Assembly (NCBI GenBank): GCA_963277665.1
Contig: OY728159.1
Span: 1,024,381,343 to 1,024,445,342, forward strand
DNA length: 64,000 nt
From: Viscum album
Lineage: Eukaryota > Streptophyta > Magnoliopsida > Santalales > Viscaceae
Direction of reading: 5' to 3'
Position 1 is the stretch's first letter. Each line of letters opens with the position of its first letter. Of the stretch, positions 13,126 to 25,969 are shown piece after piece. A program made the position numbers and the translations under genes. Under the pieces are notes generated by a model, which worked only from the letters and a program-made list of their open reading frames with translations, was not told where the DNA came from and searched no databases.

Positions 13126-15769
13126 GTGTTTAGGGTCTTCTTACCATTGGTGTTTCCATGTTTTTTTTACCATAAAAACTTAGTTGATTGTCTGGTCACT
13201 TATCTATTATTATAGTTTGTTAGTTTTTTCATGTGGTCGGTTGATTCATTCATTCATTAAAATTATTAGTTAAAGTTTCACATGGTTAGTTCATGTGGTC
13301 TATTGATTCCTTAATTAGTCGATTGATGACTTTCTTGTGATAGATCTATTATTTTCTTTAGTAATTCAATTAGTTTTGCAGTTATCCCTTGAATATCTAT
13401 CTATTTGGTTGTATAATTTATTCCCCACATGTTCGTAAATTCTATTTATTAACTCTATATGGATTATCCATTCATGTTATAGCTTCAACAGTTTATAAAA
13501 TCCTAAAATATTCATGTTTCAACCATTGTCCAGAATTATATTGAAATGAATTTTGATATAAAATATAGGAATTAAGGATTAAATTATTGTTCTTTTTTGT
13601 AGGTATTAAACTATATCATTGAATTCATTATGGATTGGGGTTTTAAATGGTTATTTTTGACTGAATTAAATGCATTGGAATTAATGAATAATTAATTATA
13701 TATTTGGAATTCATATCTTTAGAGAACTCTTTTATATATAAAAATAAAGAGATATTATTCATTGATCATTTCAAATTTCCTTCTCTCAAACTCAAACATT
13801 CCATAACACATTGTTGTAGTCATCAAAATATGTCTAATTCAATTAATTTCAGGCGTAAATATTCCAAAACTAGGCATGTCACCCATCTTTTCCCGATTTT
13901 GGGTTCATCACAACTGGTATTTATTTTCTTTGTAAGGGATCCTTTTCCGGCCTTTTTTCCATATATTCAATTTTAATGATTTTATATTCTAGAGGGTTTT
14001 TACTAAATATTAACTTATGAAGTAAATGAATATCATTAAATTTAATTTAACGGGATAATCTATATCAAATCATTCTTTACCATTTTTTATTTTTATTTAC
14101 TATCACTTCTCAAACATGGAAGATATTTTTAAATATTTTTTAAGACTATTATGATTTTTAAACCATTGATTTGGATTTAGAACCTCTGTTTTATTAAACC
14201 CACTACTCGTAAAATTTTATAAACATGTTTAAAAATAAACAATTTGTTTTTATTTTTGAAAATATGAAAACTATGTCAAACTAGCAATGAAAAGGATGGT
14301 GAAATATTATAAAATCACATTTAAAATGATTTATCGTAATTATGTAAACTGGTTTATATTTTTACATGTTTCTATCATGTTTTATGATGTGCTTGTGGGT
14401 GTGTTGTTTTTTTGCAGTTTTTATGGTGATAATGTTGATTATCTTGGTAGCGGGATATGTTTTGGTAATGGGAGTGTAGTGGTTGATATTAGGTTATAAT
14501 AGTGAGATAGTTGTGTCACAGGGATACCTTTAGAAATATATGGGAAGTTTATTATTATGATGTGGTTGGGTTTTTGTGTGGTTTACTATTATAGTATCCA
14601 GGTATTAATGGAATATGAAACCATTAATGATACAAATTTAACGGAAATGGTTGGAAACTAAATGGGTGGGTGCTGGAATTCATTATATGGAAAATGAGTT
14701 AATGAATTAAATGTCAATAAAATAGGACTACACTTAAATTGGAATCCATGTGGATATTTATTAGATTGTCTTTCAGATAAATATGGATTTAAAAGGTTTA
14801 ATGTTTGAATGGTTGTAAGTTCTTTGATAATTTAGTAAATTTCTGAACATGTTGTTGAATTAAAATTAATTATGGTTGGGTCTGGTTGTTTTGTGTGGTA
14901 AGATTCATTAACGGTGGAAGTATGTTGTAATATTACTATAGTATTTATTTAGTCAATGAAAGTGATTTTGTATTAATATGGAACACTTAGGCCTAGATTT
15001 CTAGTTTCATATAAATTTATATGCTTTGATTTTCATGTCACTACTATACACACTACTTCCACATTTAATACTATGTAATAATACCGAATATTTTTAGGGG
15101 TTATTTCCCTAACATCAAGGATGTGGAGGTTAGGAATGACTGATTACCCCCTCTCCAAATATCATCATTCGATAGCAGTATTTTGTAGGTAGAACGTACC
15201 AACTGTTAAAGGATTATTTGGTAGAGATGCCTAATGATGTGAGGATATGATACGTATTGGCGATCATGATTTGTAATATGAGGGAATGAGGTTGATTTCA
15301 TTCAAATTCTTGATACCATAATTCCATGGTTATTAAGATTTTTTTGATGTGACGTTGATACAGATGATAATTTGGAACTGAATGTGAGATATGGATATTG
15401 ACCGATGTCATCATAGGATATTACATCATCAGTGAGGATGGGGTAGGTTGGTTTTTAACCTGACCACATCATATATATTGTTATATATATTCATAAGATG
15501 ACATGGAAGGAATTAGAGCATAAGTTGTATAAAATTAGGATGAGAGAGTGGAAACTCAGAAGGTAAGTGGATGTGGTGTGCCTTATTATATATTATTTTG
15601 ATATTATTTTACTTTTTGGGATGCATTATTTGGTGAGTGAGTTAAGATTAGTCTAGGATAGATTATTGAGTTATTTAGGTGTTATTGGATGTGATATTTT
15701 TTGATGGGGTATTATTCTGCTCTATTCACATTTTCAATATATACCTTACATAGGTTTTTAAAACCCCAC
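13126..15769. other. Unassigned stretch, G-biased on the + strand
   Basis: No domain or repeat pair recognised. From about 14280 to 15750 the + strand is rich in G and poor in C, with very few GpC or CpG. It could be an old LTR or the 5' part of the following LINE, but I cannot show either. Confidence 0.45.
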
Positions 15770-15836
15770 AGGGAGACTACCACTTCCATCGAAGCTCTCT
15801 CATCCTCATTGATGACCTAGCAAGATAGCGGAGGAT

Positions 15837-15849
15837 CCCCCCCCCCCCC
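15837..15849 (+). repeat. 13-base C homopolymer
   Basis: Thirteen consecutive C, in the presumed 5' leader of the LINE and followed at 15863-15870 by GGAGGGGG. This is striking in DNA this AT-rich. Confidence 0.9.
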
Positions 15850-16129
15850 GCATTCATTAAATGGAGGGGGAAATGTGACGATATTCTATTATTCTCCTCC
15901 TATCTCTTTTCCAGTGTTTCCTTCAATCTCTCTCAAACCATAGGTTTCAACTCTTTCCAAGGGAGCCCTATGATCTTGATGTTGTCTTCAGAGTTAACTT
16001 AAGTTTCAAATATTATGTAGTTGACACTGACGACTCATTTCAGTTCCCATCGTCCCCCAATACCCTCCTTCAATAGGTTTATTCTTTATTCATAGGGTCT
16101 ACAAGGCTAAGCTCTAGTTAGTATTATGG

Positions 16130-17700
16130 AAAAGTGGTATTTCATGATTCATTTTTTTCATCATAGGAAATAATCCATGCTTGGTCAAGTGATCCATGCA
16201 TCTACAACGGGATGAAATTATTCCTCTTCATATGGTCTCATGACTTCAATATGAAGTGTGACTCTCCTTCAATGACTCTATGAGTACATCATCCCGATAT
16301 CCCCTTACACTTTTAAAACCATGTAATCATTTGTGTAATTGGAAACTTGGTTGGCTATTTTTTATGTGTGGATTCTAGAACATATTTTGTTTTACACTCT
16401 ATTTCCCCTCGTATTTGTGTTGAGTTCGGCATCTCAAAACCTTTTATAGAATGGATCTAGATTGAATTATTGGAGGGGATCCAATGTAAACAACCTATGA
16501 GTTTTGAATTATGGTCAATGTACTACTCCTCTTACTAGTGTTTGGGACACCACACATTAGTATGATGTCCTGATCGACCAAAGAAAGTCATGGTTCCCAA
16601 TTTATGAACTCTTCAATTGATAGGTAGGAAAAGAACATCAAGATTAACAAATCATGGATGCCAATAGAGGACATGTGATGGCTAATCCTTCCTAGAGAGA
16701 CAGACCCACCCAATATAGACAATTGGTAGAAGATATTTTTTAACATATATGGAATGACCTATCTTACCCATAGCCTATTGTGAAATAGTCATTAGTTATA
16801 AAACATTAGGAGGAATTTAATTTATGGTAGTGGGACCTTACAAGTGAGGATCCCATGGGTGATACGAGTGTAGAGGCTGAGCCGACTGCCAATGTCTTAA
16901 TCTCTAAGAATGGAATTTTTCATGGGTGAAGAAATTCAACTAAACACTAATGAAAACTGATTGAAGTTAAATTCTTGTTCTGAGGAGTAGGTTTTCCTAC
17001 CAGATTTGTTACAGGGTATATGGTTCTCTAAAAGGATGAGTGTTTTTGGTTACTTAGACCCAAACACAATCAACCCAAAAGCCCCATTATACTCAGAAAC
17101 TGTGTGCACCGGAGACATTTCCAAATAAGAGTTGCGATGGAAATTGGAATTTATTTATGACTATGTTCTTAGGGTAAAATAAATAAAGTCTTCCTCTAAG
17201 GTTAATGGGAGAATGGTGAAGTCACCGAGCAAGATGATCCCCATCAAGGAATCCCCAGAGATAATTTTTGTTAATCACTTCGAAGGATTGGATGTCCAAG
17301 AACTGGTTCTCAATCAATATGAGGTTAAATTTGGTGATTAAAGATATGGCCAACTCTCATTAAAAAATTTACTAGCAATTAAAGGGAATGGCCTCCAAAA
17401 CCTAATAAGGAAGAAAGGGAAAATAGAAATTGAGACTCAGGTAGATGCATTGTGGCTAAAGGTAAAAAATCTAAAGGACACAAAGACTATTCACTACTGG
17501 CCAAACTGATGGAAATAAGGTCGGCCAAGAAAAGTGTAAGTCTGGAAATTCAGGCGCCTCACAATGGGTAAAATGAATATCCAAAACAAGAACAATATAA
17601 TATAGATGATAAAGTGGTAGGGACCAAAGAGGAAGGTGTGGAAAATGTGGAAGGTAAACAACGAGCTCTTATTTTACATTCCAATAAATAATTCCTCTTA
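16130..17700 (+). pseudogene. LINE ORF1 remnant: DUF4283 domain and decayed zinc knuckle
   Basis: Blocks on the + strand: WSHDFNM near 16232 (family: WxPxFxP), HHPDIPLHF near 16290 (family: VWVRLPxIPLxF), VIGNLVG near 16335 (family: IGxxIG), and RICVEFGISKPF near 16410 (family: RxCVExDLxKPL). Next, at 16494-16580, a stretch in the zinc-knuckle place keeps GHH while expected cysteines read as Y. The 17230-17560 part is rich in lysine and arginine, like the basic C-terminal half of ORF1. ORF1 proteins bind the LINE RNA. Multiple stops make it a pseudogene. Assignment rests on the order and spacing of four blocks. Confidence 0.7.
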
Positions 17701-18455
17701 TATACAATCCATATCAAGGTCACCGAGGAAGATAATAATATAATATTAAAAATACTCCCATGGGATAAATTTATTGAGGAACATGAGGCTTGGATCAGTA
17801 ACAAGATAAAATCATGTTATGAGGATTCAATGAGTGTGATATCAATATAGAGGAGTACACTCACAATTGGATAAGCTAGAAATACACATTGACGATCTAC
17901 TATGATATGACCCAAACGTAAAGATTCACTTTATTTTATAGAATATTTATAATGTAATCAACTCGAGTATCTTAATACTTTTTTTAATAATTTTTTCATA
18001 TCCTGCTACATTTAACACACTTTTTTTGAACTATTTGGGGTTTTCACTTCTCCTCAAAACTATTATTTTGGAATGAAAATTTAAATTTTGTTATAAGAGA
18101 TACCATAGGTATGATCCTACTATGTAGACATATAATTCCCACCCTACATATATATAATTTTTTCATACTTCTAGGAGGGATTTATAGATCGAGCTATGCA
18201 TCACTATCACGGTGGTTTGAGTTATTACGGAGTCATTTCCTTAGTTTTCTTTTTAATATTTTAATTTATTGACTTTATTTGTATTTTCTGAAATACATTG
18301 TTTTGGTATTGGTTTTTTATAATATGATGGATTTTTTGCTCTATGTTTATATTATCACTCAACTATTATTATATATTTTTGGGAATGTCTTCCACAAGAG
18401 TGTTTTACACACTCAGTTCTAGCCACTAACCCATTACATACCAAAGGTGGGACTC

Positions 18456-18468
18456 GGGGGGGGGGGGG
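18456..18468 (+). repeat. 13-base G homopolymer
   Basis: Thirteen consecutive G between GACTC and CACACC, in an otherwise AT-rich region. Confidence 0.9.
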
Positions 18469-21400
18469 CACACCTCTTCACTTATTTCCATGGAGGGTCA
18501 TTATAGTAGGGGGTTCATTACATAGAAAATTGAAATCACATATGTTAAAATTTGTTTTTTATCATCAATACCCTCATCTTCAATGGTGGTATACTCTACC
18601 TTTATCTTCATAAAACTATCAATTAATAGTGACAAAATTTATGAATATTGTTGTATGAGATATAATTGATATATGACATTATGTTACCTGATTAGTATTT
18701 ATATGAGTTTTTCATAGATATAACTTATCATTATGTCTAATGTCTCCATGATGTGTTTCTGGATACCACCTTTGGTCAATGTGTAGATTATGTTAAGGTA
18801 AGGGTAGAGAGGGTCATGCACAAAGTTGATTTCAAATTTTTACTAATTCATATGATGTTGGGTTCATGATGAAGTTATATGACCTTTTTGGTCTAATGAT
18901 TATTATATTGTTAATGATCACTTATAAGTGAAAAAATAATTTAATTATACGTTATTAATGTTTAGAGTAATGATTATTTAATTAATTCAAATTGTATGGT
19001 TTCAGATTATTGTACAGTTATTTTTTTATTTTCACTTTATCCTCTTATTTTCCCACCACTCTTCACATACATTATATTCTTAGCTCAGATTTTAAAATCC
19101 CCCATAGAAAACTCCATTCCTTATTTCTTTTTATCTACCTCACTCTTATCTTAATGTGTCTTTTTTTTCCTACACCTATCACCCAATTTATAATTTTATA
19201 TCCTATAAACCCACCCTGATATTTTTTCGTATGTTACTGAGTAGTATACCAGGTAACTAGTTTGATATATTTTGAGACACATACACCTCCCCATATTGTA
19301 ATAAATTGGTCTTGTTATTGGGAAAAGTTATAATATATATAGTTACAATCTAGTTGTTGATTGTCTTAATAGCCTAACTAGTATTCTTGACATACATGAG
19401 GGATCTTAAGAGTTTTAGAAGATTAAACTTTTAGTGTTAATTTAAGAGGTTACGGTTTTCATGATATAGTATGTGCTAATATAAATAAGATATTTACAAC
19501 TCATTTTTGAATGCTTCCACTTTTATGATCAATTGAGTAGTATTCTATACTTAAATCATGCATCTTCTTGGTCAACCTATCTCGCATTTATAAAGAATTT
19601 AATTTTGATAGAGTTCATCAAGAAAGTGTCATCCAAAATTGGGATTCTTATTCATTAGTTCACTATCAATTGTATCAATGATAATAATTTATGTATCAGG
19701 ATATAACAAATAGAAAAAAATACACATTTGGGGCCTTTCATTGAGCATGTTCTAGGATAATTTTCTTAGTCACACCTTAAATTTATCTCATTTTTTGGAG
19801 GTTTACTATCAATCGGGTTGGATAAATGTATTGGATATCACTCTGTAGTTTCCATGTTCTCACCAGTACAAAATAAATTTCCAAAAAACAATTCACTAGC
19901 TCATATTTAATATTAATAGACCATTTTATTTGACTATTTATCCATTCCATGGCCTAGTTGTATAGTTTTAAATGGAAACTCTAAACCAAATGCATATAAA
20001 AATATTATAACATGTTTAAAGTTTTCGAACATCTCTAAAATGTTTAAAATATAGTTGGGTAAAAAATCACATTGCATTCCACCATATTTTCCCATGTCTT
20101 GAATAATTTTTTTAACACTAGACATTATCTAAAAATAGTTCATGTGAATGGAAGATAGAAAATTGGTTTTCGTTTCCCCATGAACAGATAGTAAAATTTA
20201 ATCCATACTATTTCTAGATTAAAGACCATGTTTTTTTTAGGTTTTATTATTATTTAATAGAAATTTTTCATTTAATTCATTAGGTGAAGGAGGGGTATAA
20301 TGATTTCCTATAGTTGTATATTCTTATGAGAAGTGGAAATTGTCAATATTCATATTGTACTCAATTTTTTCTCATTATTTGACACTATAAAAACAAGTAA
20401 ATTTTCTCCTAATCATGAAACAATAATCCTAATAGATAGAAATAACACGCACTACTCAAATAATAAAAATAGATACAAAATAATGGTAGTCAGGTGATAT
20501 TATGATTAGTTAATCAAAAAAAATAAACTCTTTATTTCAACATGTATCTGAAGAAAAGGGTTATAAAAACCTAATAGGGACCAACAATGTCACTTCCTTA
20601 TATAGGAGACCAATGTTTATATTTTTTAAATTTCTTAATCTTTCATCAATATAATGGAGAGAATAGATGTGTGAGATGAAGTTTGGTACCATGAATAAAA
20701 ATGAATAGTCCCTAATAGTATTTTGAGAATGTTGTTTACCTATTTGTTTACTAAAAAAGTTAAATTAGAAAAATTAAATCAAAATTTACAAATATTAAAT
20801 TAAATTATTAAAATAGGGGATTGAAATAATCTTCAAATATAATATAATATAATTCTACCTTTCACTCTTATGAATTAATTGGTTCAATTAGTTTCAATGT
20901 AGTTATAAATTTGACAAATCCTTAAGAATATGTTCATTTATAATTACTAGGAAAATAAAAATTTCTTTATCTAAGAAGATTATTAAAATAATTTAATTTG
21001 TGTGATCTTTGTATCAAGGGAAAAACTGAAGATATGTTCAATAGCTCAACTAGTTCAATATTTTTAAGGTTCCTAGATTTAAATTTATATTGGTTAAAGA
21101 TATATTAATTAATATGATGATTTATATTATTAAACCTAATCCCATTTAATATTACTAATTTATGAATGACATTAGTAACTAATTTATGAATATTTCCTTC
21201 TACTCTTAATCGCGTGTCTGTTTTGTGAATCAACCATACATTATAGAGAATAAATAAATCACGTGTTGGTGAACCATCATAATAATAATATTAAGGAATG
21301 AAATAATAGTGAAAGTAAAATAAAAACCAATGAACCAAATATTGACATGAATTAATGGTTTATATGTTTACTGTAAATCCATTGTATTGAAAAAATCATA

Positions 21401-23663
21401 AAAGAACAATAAAATTCTAAGTAAATTCAAAACAATTTAAATATTCCTCAAAAAATTATGATGAAATAATTTATTTATATAATAACATTTACCATGGAAT
21501 AAAGTCTCATAAAATGGTCCTAGTGGTGTTTCAAAGTGATAATATCTTGTGAAGTGCTTATATGTGGCTTTCAAATAAAATTTGACCCTCCTATCATATT
21601 CTGAAATAGCTGTCAATATTGGTGTGGTGTGATGATTTACACTTTGGTGAAGGAAAACACATTATCTCTAGGATATCATATATGCATTAAAAAGTATATC
21701 CTCTAACTTAATAATCAGAACCAAGTCCTTTAAAAAACATTATAGATACCAAAAAATCATAGACTCTATCATGTTTCACTACATTCCATAGTTAGCTTAT
21801 CCCCAAGTGTGGTCCATGATGTTTCTTCTAGTCTCCTAAGAATGGCCCACCAAAATGGAATCACTCACATTATGGAGCATCCCATGGTGAATTAAAAAAT
21901 CCCAATAATAAATAATTAGATCATTTATAGTATATATGATTCCCTACTCACTATTTTACTTCATCAAGAGATTAGTAGATGTTTTATTTCCATTTTCCAT
22001 TCCCATAACTAAATATGGATAAAGCATCAAAAGAAAGTGTCTCAACCTTCAAATATGGCCATCACATGCATTATCATTATGTAACTTCTCTCCTTGGCTT
22101 GATATCTAAAATATGGTTTAAATAGGTGTGGAGATTATTGTGGTACTCCATCAGTAATGTCATGGGTTTTTTTATCCTAACACAAAGAATTTTTGTATTT
22201 CAATTCTATTTATTCATCCAAAATTATTAGTTTTATATCTATTTTTCAACCTCAAAAAAATTGAGGAAAAACAAAAACCCTGAGTTACAATCAACATGAT
22301 TCAATAATGAAAAATCAATAAAATATGTTACATAAAAATTATATATCATTTTCTAGTTGTTACCATCTTCAATTATGGATCCAAAAATTTAATGGTATAT
22401 TATTTATTTGGAATAAAATTTTGAAATAGATATTAGGACTATTGGATGGTTTATCTTTAATGGTCGATAGTGTGGTTGGATTTTCCATAATTTAAGAATT
22501 TGGGGTTTTGGGATTATAAGTATTTTTATTGGTTTTAAATAAGGTTTTTTTATTCTTTTTTAGGGTACAAAAAATCTTTTATGGTGTCCATAACATTGTG
22601 AGGGGATTTTAAAATAATTTTAATTTTAATGGTGGAATGATAATTTGTCCAACTAAACAATATTGGAATGTCTTCTTTATAATTTTATTGATCTTAAATA
22701 GTGGTTTTCAAATTTTTAAGGATGTATTTCATGAATCAAATATGTTTTTATATTTATTTTTTATTAATTAAATAATTAATGTAGTGTTTTCTTGTATTTA
22801 AATTCATTTAGAAAAAGAAATGAATATATTGTAAACCATACAATTAAATAATAAATATCTAATATATTATTTCTTATGGAACATATTTTTATTAAAAATT
22901 TATATAATTTCATGTTGTGATCTTGGAAATACTCATACCTCACGTGGACACTCATTATATATATATATAGTTTCACTTCCTCAATCCTAATATATTTTTT
23001 TATTTTCAAGATCAGTGAATTGATAAGATTTAAGGAATTAAATAGGGGTCCTCCCTACCACCAACCCACAAAAGCATTTTTTTAAATATCTTCTTGTATT
23101 TTTTTTCATTATTTTAATAATTTAATCACCTTTAACTATAAATTTCAAATATTATTAAAGTATCAATCAATTTTTTTATTATAAGTATTAATAAATTTCC
23201 TATATTATTGATCTATGATAAATCGTTTCAGTTAGTCACTCAATATCCAAGTGTTTTAAGACATGGTTTTTTTACCATAATAATCAAACATGTCCATGAA
23301 TAGTGGTATTTCCCTATTGAAATTGATATCAAGGATATAAATGGGATATCCTCAATTTGGAGAAATGTATGGGAAAATGGAAGTTGAGGTCAGTTGGTAT
23401 AGGGGTTTTTACCTATTTTTGGGGTAAATAGAAAGAGGTTTTAATATGGGTTTTGTTTTATTTATTAAAATGTGCCTAGGATTATTTGTTTTGAAATAAA
23501 CTTTGGGGGAAAATGAATTAGCTGTCCCATAATTCTTCATGATAATGAAACATTGTTTCATTTCCTCCATATAGAATTTGAGATAATAACACCAAATAAA
23601 TTGGATATAGAGAGTGATAATTCATATAACTTGCATGTCTGCCTTCCATATAAATAAAAAGGA

Positions 23664-23673
23664 CCCCCCCCCC
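23664..23673 (+). repeat. 10-base C homopolymer
   Basis: Ten consecutive C directly after AAAAAGGA. Confidence 0.9.
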
Positions 23674-24479
23674 TATTTCACATCATACTCATTACTTCTC
23701 GAACTCTATGAATTATTTTCAGGGTTCTCCATAATTGATTTGATTGTTTCTACCTTCAATGTTTTTAGGTAATCCTTTTTTTAAATTTATGGTTTTTAAT
23801 TAATTAATATAATGTTTTATTTAATTGATTATTCATGGGTTTAATGTAATGTTTTATTTCAAATTATTATAATAATTTTCAATTTGATAGTCTATGATTT
23901 TTAATTATTACCTCTATTACGTTGTGTGATTAATTATAGAATATTAAAAATTAATATGTTTAATTAATATAAATATTATTATATTTCTAATTAATTATTA
24001 GTAGTGTTGTTTTATAAAGGTACATCTATGAAGAAATTCCATGTTAAATATTGATATAAGGATTTATTTTAATATTAGTAATGACATATTATTATATTTT
24101 ATAATAATATAATAATATTGATTTTATTAATTTAAAAAGATTCATTTTAAAATATTTTTTAATAACTCAATTGATATTAAAATGTTTTATTTGATAATAT
24201 AACGTGTTTTATTACTGAATTGTATGTTTAATTTTACTAATATGTATCCTTTTTTATTCTGGAATGTATTATTATTATGATATTTATCTTAAAATTTTGT
24301 TGTAATCTTGCTTGAAAAGGGTTTTTAATTGTAGTTAGTATCATATAATGGTTTGATTAATTATGGGAATTAAGACTGTAAATTTTTAGTGAACTTTTTT
24401 TTTGTAAATCTAATAATAGGAAAGAAATTTAAAATTTTGTTTATTTAAATAATTTTTGGTTTTTTAGTGGTGATTTCAA

Positions 24480-25015
24480 TTTCATAATACATGAAAGTTG
24501 ATATAGTCTCTAAATAAGATTCACTTATGGGTAAAAAACTAGAAAAATGTTGGTGTGGTATTAACATGATATTTACTTAGTACAAAACAATTGGGATTAA
24601 CCACAATCTTTTTGTGACACTCTTGATGTTATTTATTTTTTAATTATTTATATACATTGTATAAACCATAATTCATATATGGGGGAATATATGGGAATTA
24701 GGTCTAGAAAACAAAAGTGGAACCCCAAGGAATATATTTAAAAATATAAAAACATCCTAATTTTTTTATAAATTAATGAGTATATGGTTTCATATAAATG
24801 ACATCTCTTTTTGGATAAATACAAGTGGATCCAGTCTCTAGCTGAGATTCTTTTAAGGGTATTAATGTTGAAAAATGTTTGTTCTATATAAACATTATCT
24901 TTACATAGTGTACCAAAATTGGGTTTAATTGCATTCCTACATTAACACACTTGGGGATATTCTTTAGATGATTAAACTGAACATTATAAACCATAATTCA
25001 TATAATAGGTTATCT
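24480..25015 (+). repeat. Diverged tandem duplication, period about 327 bp
   Basis: Unit 1 (24480-24690) and unit 2 (24807-25015) share in order AGTCTCTA..GATTC (24505 and 24833, 328 apart), AAAAATGTT (about 24544 and 24873), TTTACxTAGT..CAAAA.TTGG (about 24580 and 24901), and ATAAACCATAATTCATATA (24661 and 24986, 325 apart). The consistent offset shows a true tandem duplication. The unit resembles a satellite monomer in size, but only two copies are seen. Confidence 0.75.
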
Positions 25016-25969
25016 CATTTGGAATTTCTAGTGTTTACTTAACCAAACACATTGTAATTAATATCTTTACATCTTTTTAGTTACAAGACATTTGATTAAA
25101 ATAAAAATTTTAGATATTTTAAAATCATATTAAATTTCATTGATAAGATATATTTTATAAATAAATATTATTTTAGTTAATATGATCTCTGAATTTTTTT
25201 TCATTAGTTAAATAATTTTCACTAAATACTGATCTAGTTATTGTAGAAAACAAGAATGTTTTGTAGTTCTTCGAGATTTTACTATATTAGAATCATTTGA
25301 ATAAAAATAAATTAATGGTTAAAACATGTTGTTATCCAAGTGATATAGTCAATTATATACAATCGTATACATTATAATGGTTTTTTCTGGTGTATATAAT
25401 ATCCAATTATTGATTATGGGGAATAGGAACACCCATTTTTAGTGTTTGAGGACTATGAAAAAATATATTTACCCATTAAAAACCAATCAAATGATATATT
25501 TTTCTATTACTATCTCTACTATGGAATAAGTTGTATCCATATTAATTTTATCCCATCACAACATCAGGATACAATTCTGTATTATCATTTTTTTTATATC
25601 ATAATAATTTGATTTAGTGATGGCTGATGTTCCATCATAGCCTCTGGATAAAATTTCGTATTCTCATACTGATATATCAAATAAATAAATTTCAGTTTTT
25701 AAGGATATTTGTAGACATAATTTAAATTTTATAGTGGGAAATTTTGAGATAAATGAAAACTTATAACAAGAAGATGATGATGAGGATGTGTAAAAAGAAA
25801 AAATTACTTATTAACAATATGATCTCACCTTGTCAATTTCATATTGACCAATGAATAATACAAAACCACTGTTATCCCAAATGAATGAAGTCGTGAAACA
25901 CTTATAATAATTTTATTGGAAAATAATTACTCCCACTAAATAATTTAAAATAATTATTTTTGAAATGAA
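25016..25969. other. Unassigned stretch upstream of the MULE transposase
   Basis: Very AT-rich, with no motif seen. It may hold the MULE 5' flank or its terminal repeat, but no inverted partner was found downstream by eye. Confidence 0.4.

Larger units (their letters stand above)
15770..18250 (+). mobile_element. Plant L1-type LINE fragment carrying ORF1
   Basis: Moderately GC-richer than its surroundings. It holds a recognisable ORF1 (DUF4283 plus zinc knuckle). At about 18045 a block reading LLFWNE sits where ORF2 endonuclease usually begins (family: LxWNCRG). Nothing recognisable of ORF2 follows, and no poly(A) tail is seen. LINEs normally lose the 5' end, so a copy with ORF1 but without reverse transcriptase implies later deletion or an insertion. 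The 5' boundary is an estimate from the pyrimidine-rich leader. Confidence 0.68.
18251..24479. other. Long unassigned stretch with two homopolymers
   Basis: No domain recognised on either strand. A G13 run lies at 18456-18468 and a C10 run at 23664-23673. The line near 18580-18600 (ATGGTGGTATACTCTACC) resembles the LTR terminus of copia A at 6010-6032, so an LTR fragment is possible. Reverse-strand frames at 19934-20125 and around 21480-22110 look faintly coding, but I cannot name them. The rest is simple AT-rich sequence. Confidence 0.45.

Noticed and set aside
13704..13976. 90-codon open frame as a small protein gene
   Set aside because: Lies in simple AT-rich DNA, is rich in phenylalanine, serine and isoleucine, and has no recognisable domain; likely chance.
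18580..18605. ATGGTGGTATACTCTACC as the end of another copia LTR
   Set aside because: It resembles the copia A LTR end, but no primer binding site follows and no LTR homology extends to either side, so it is not called.
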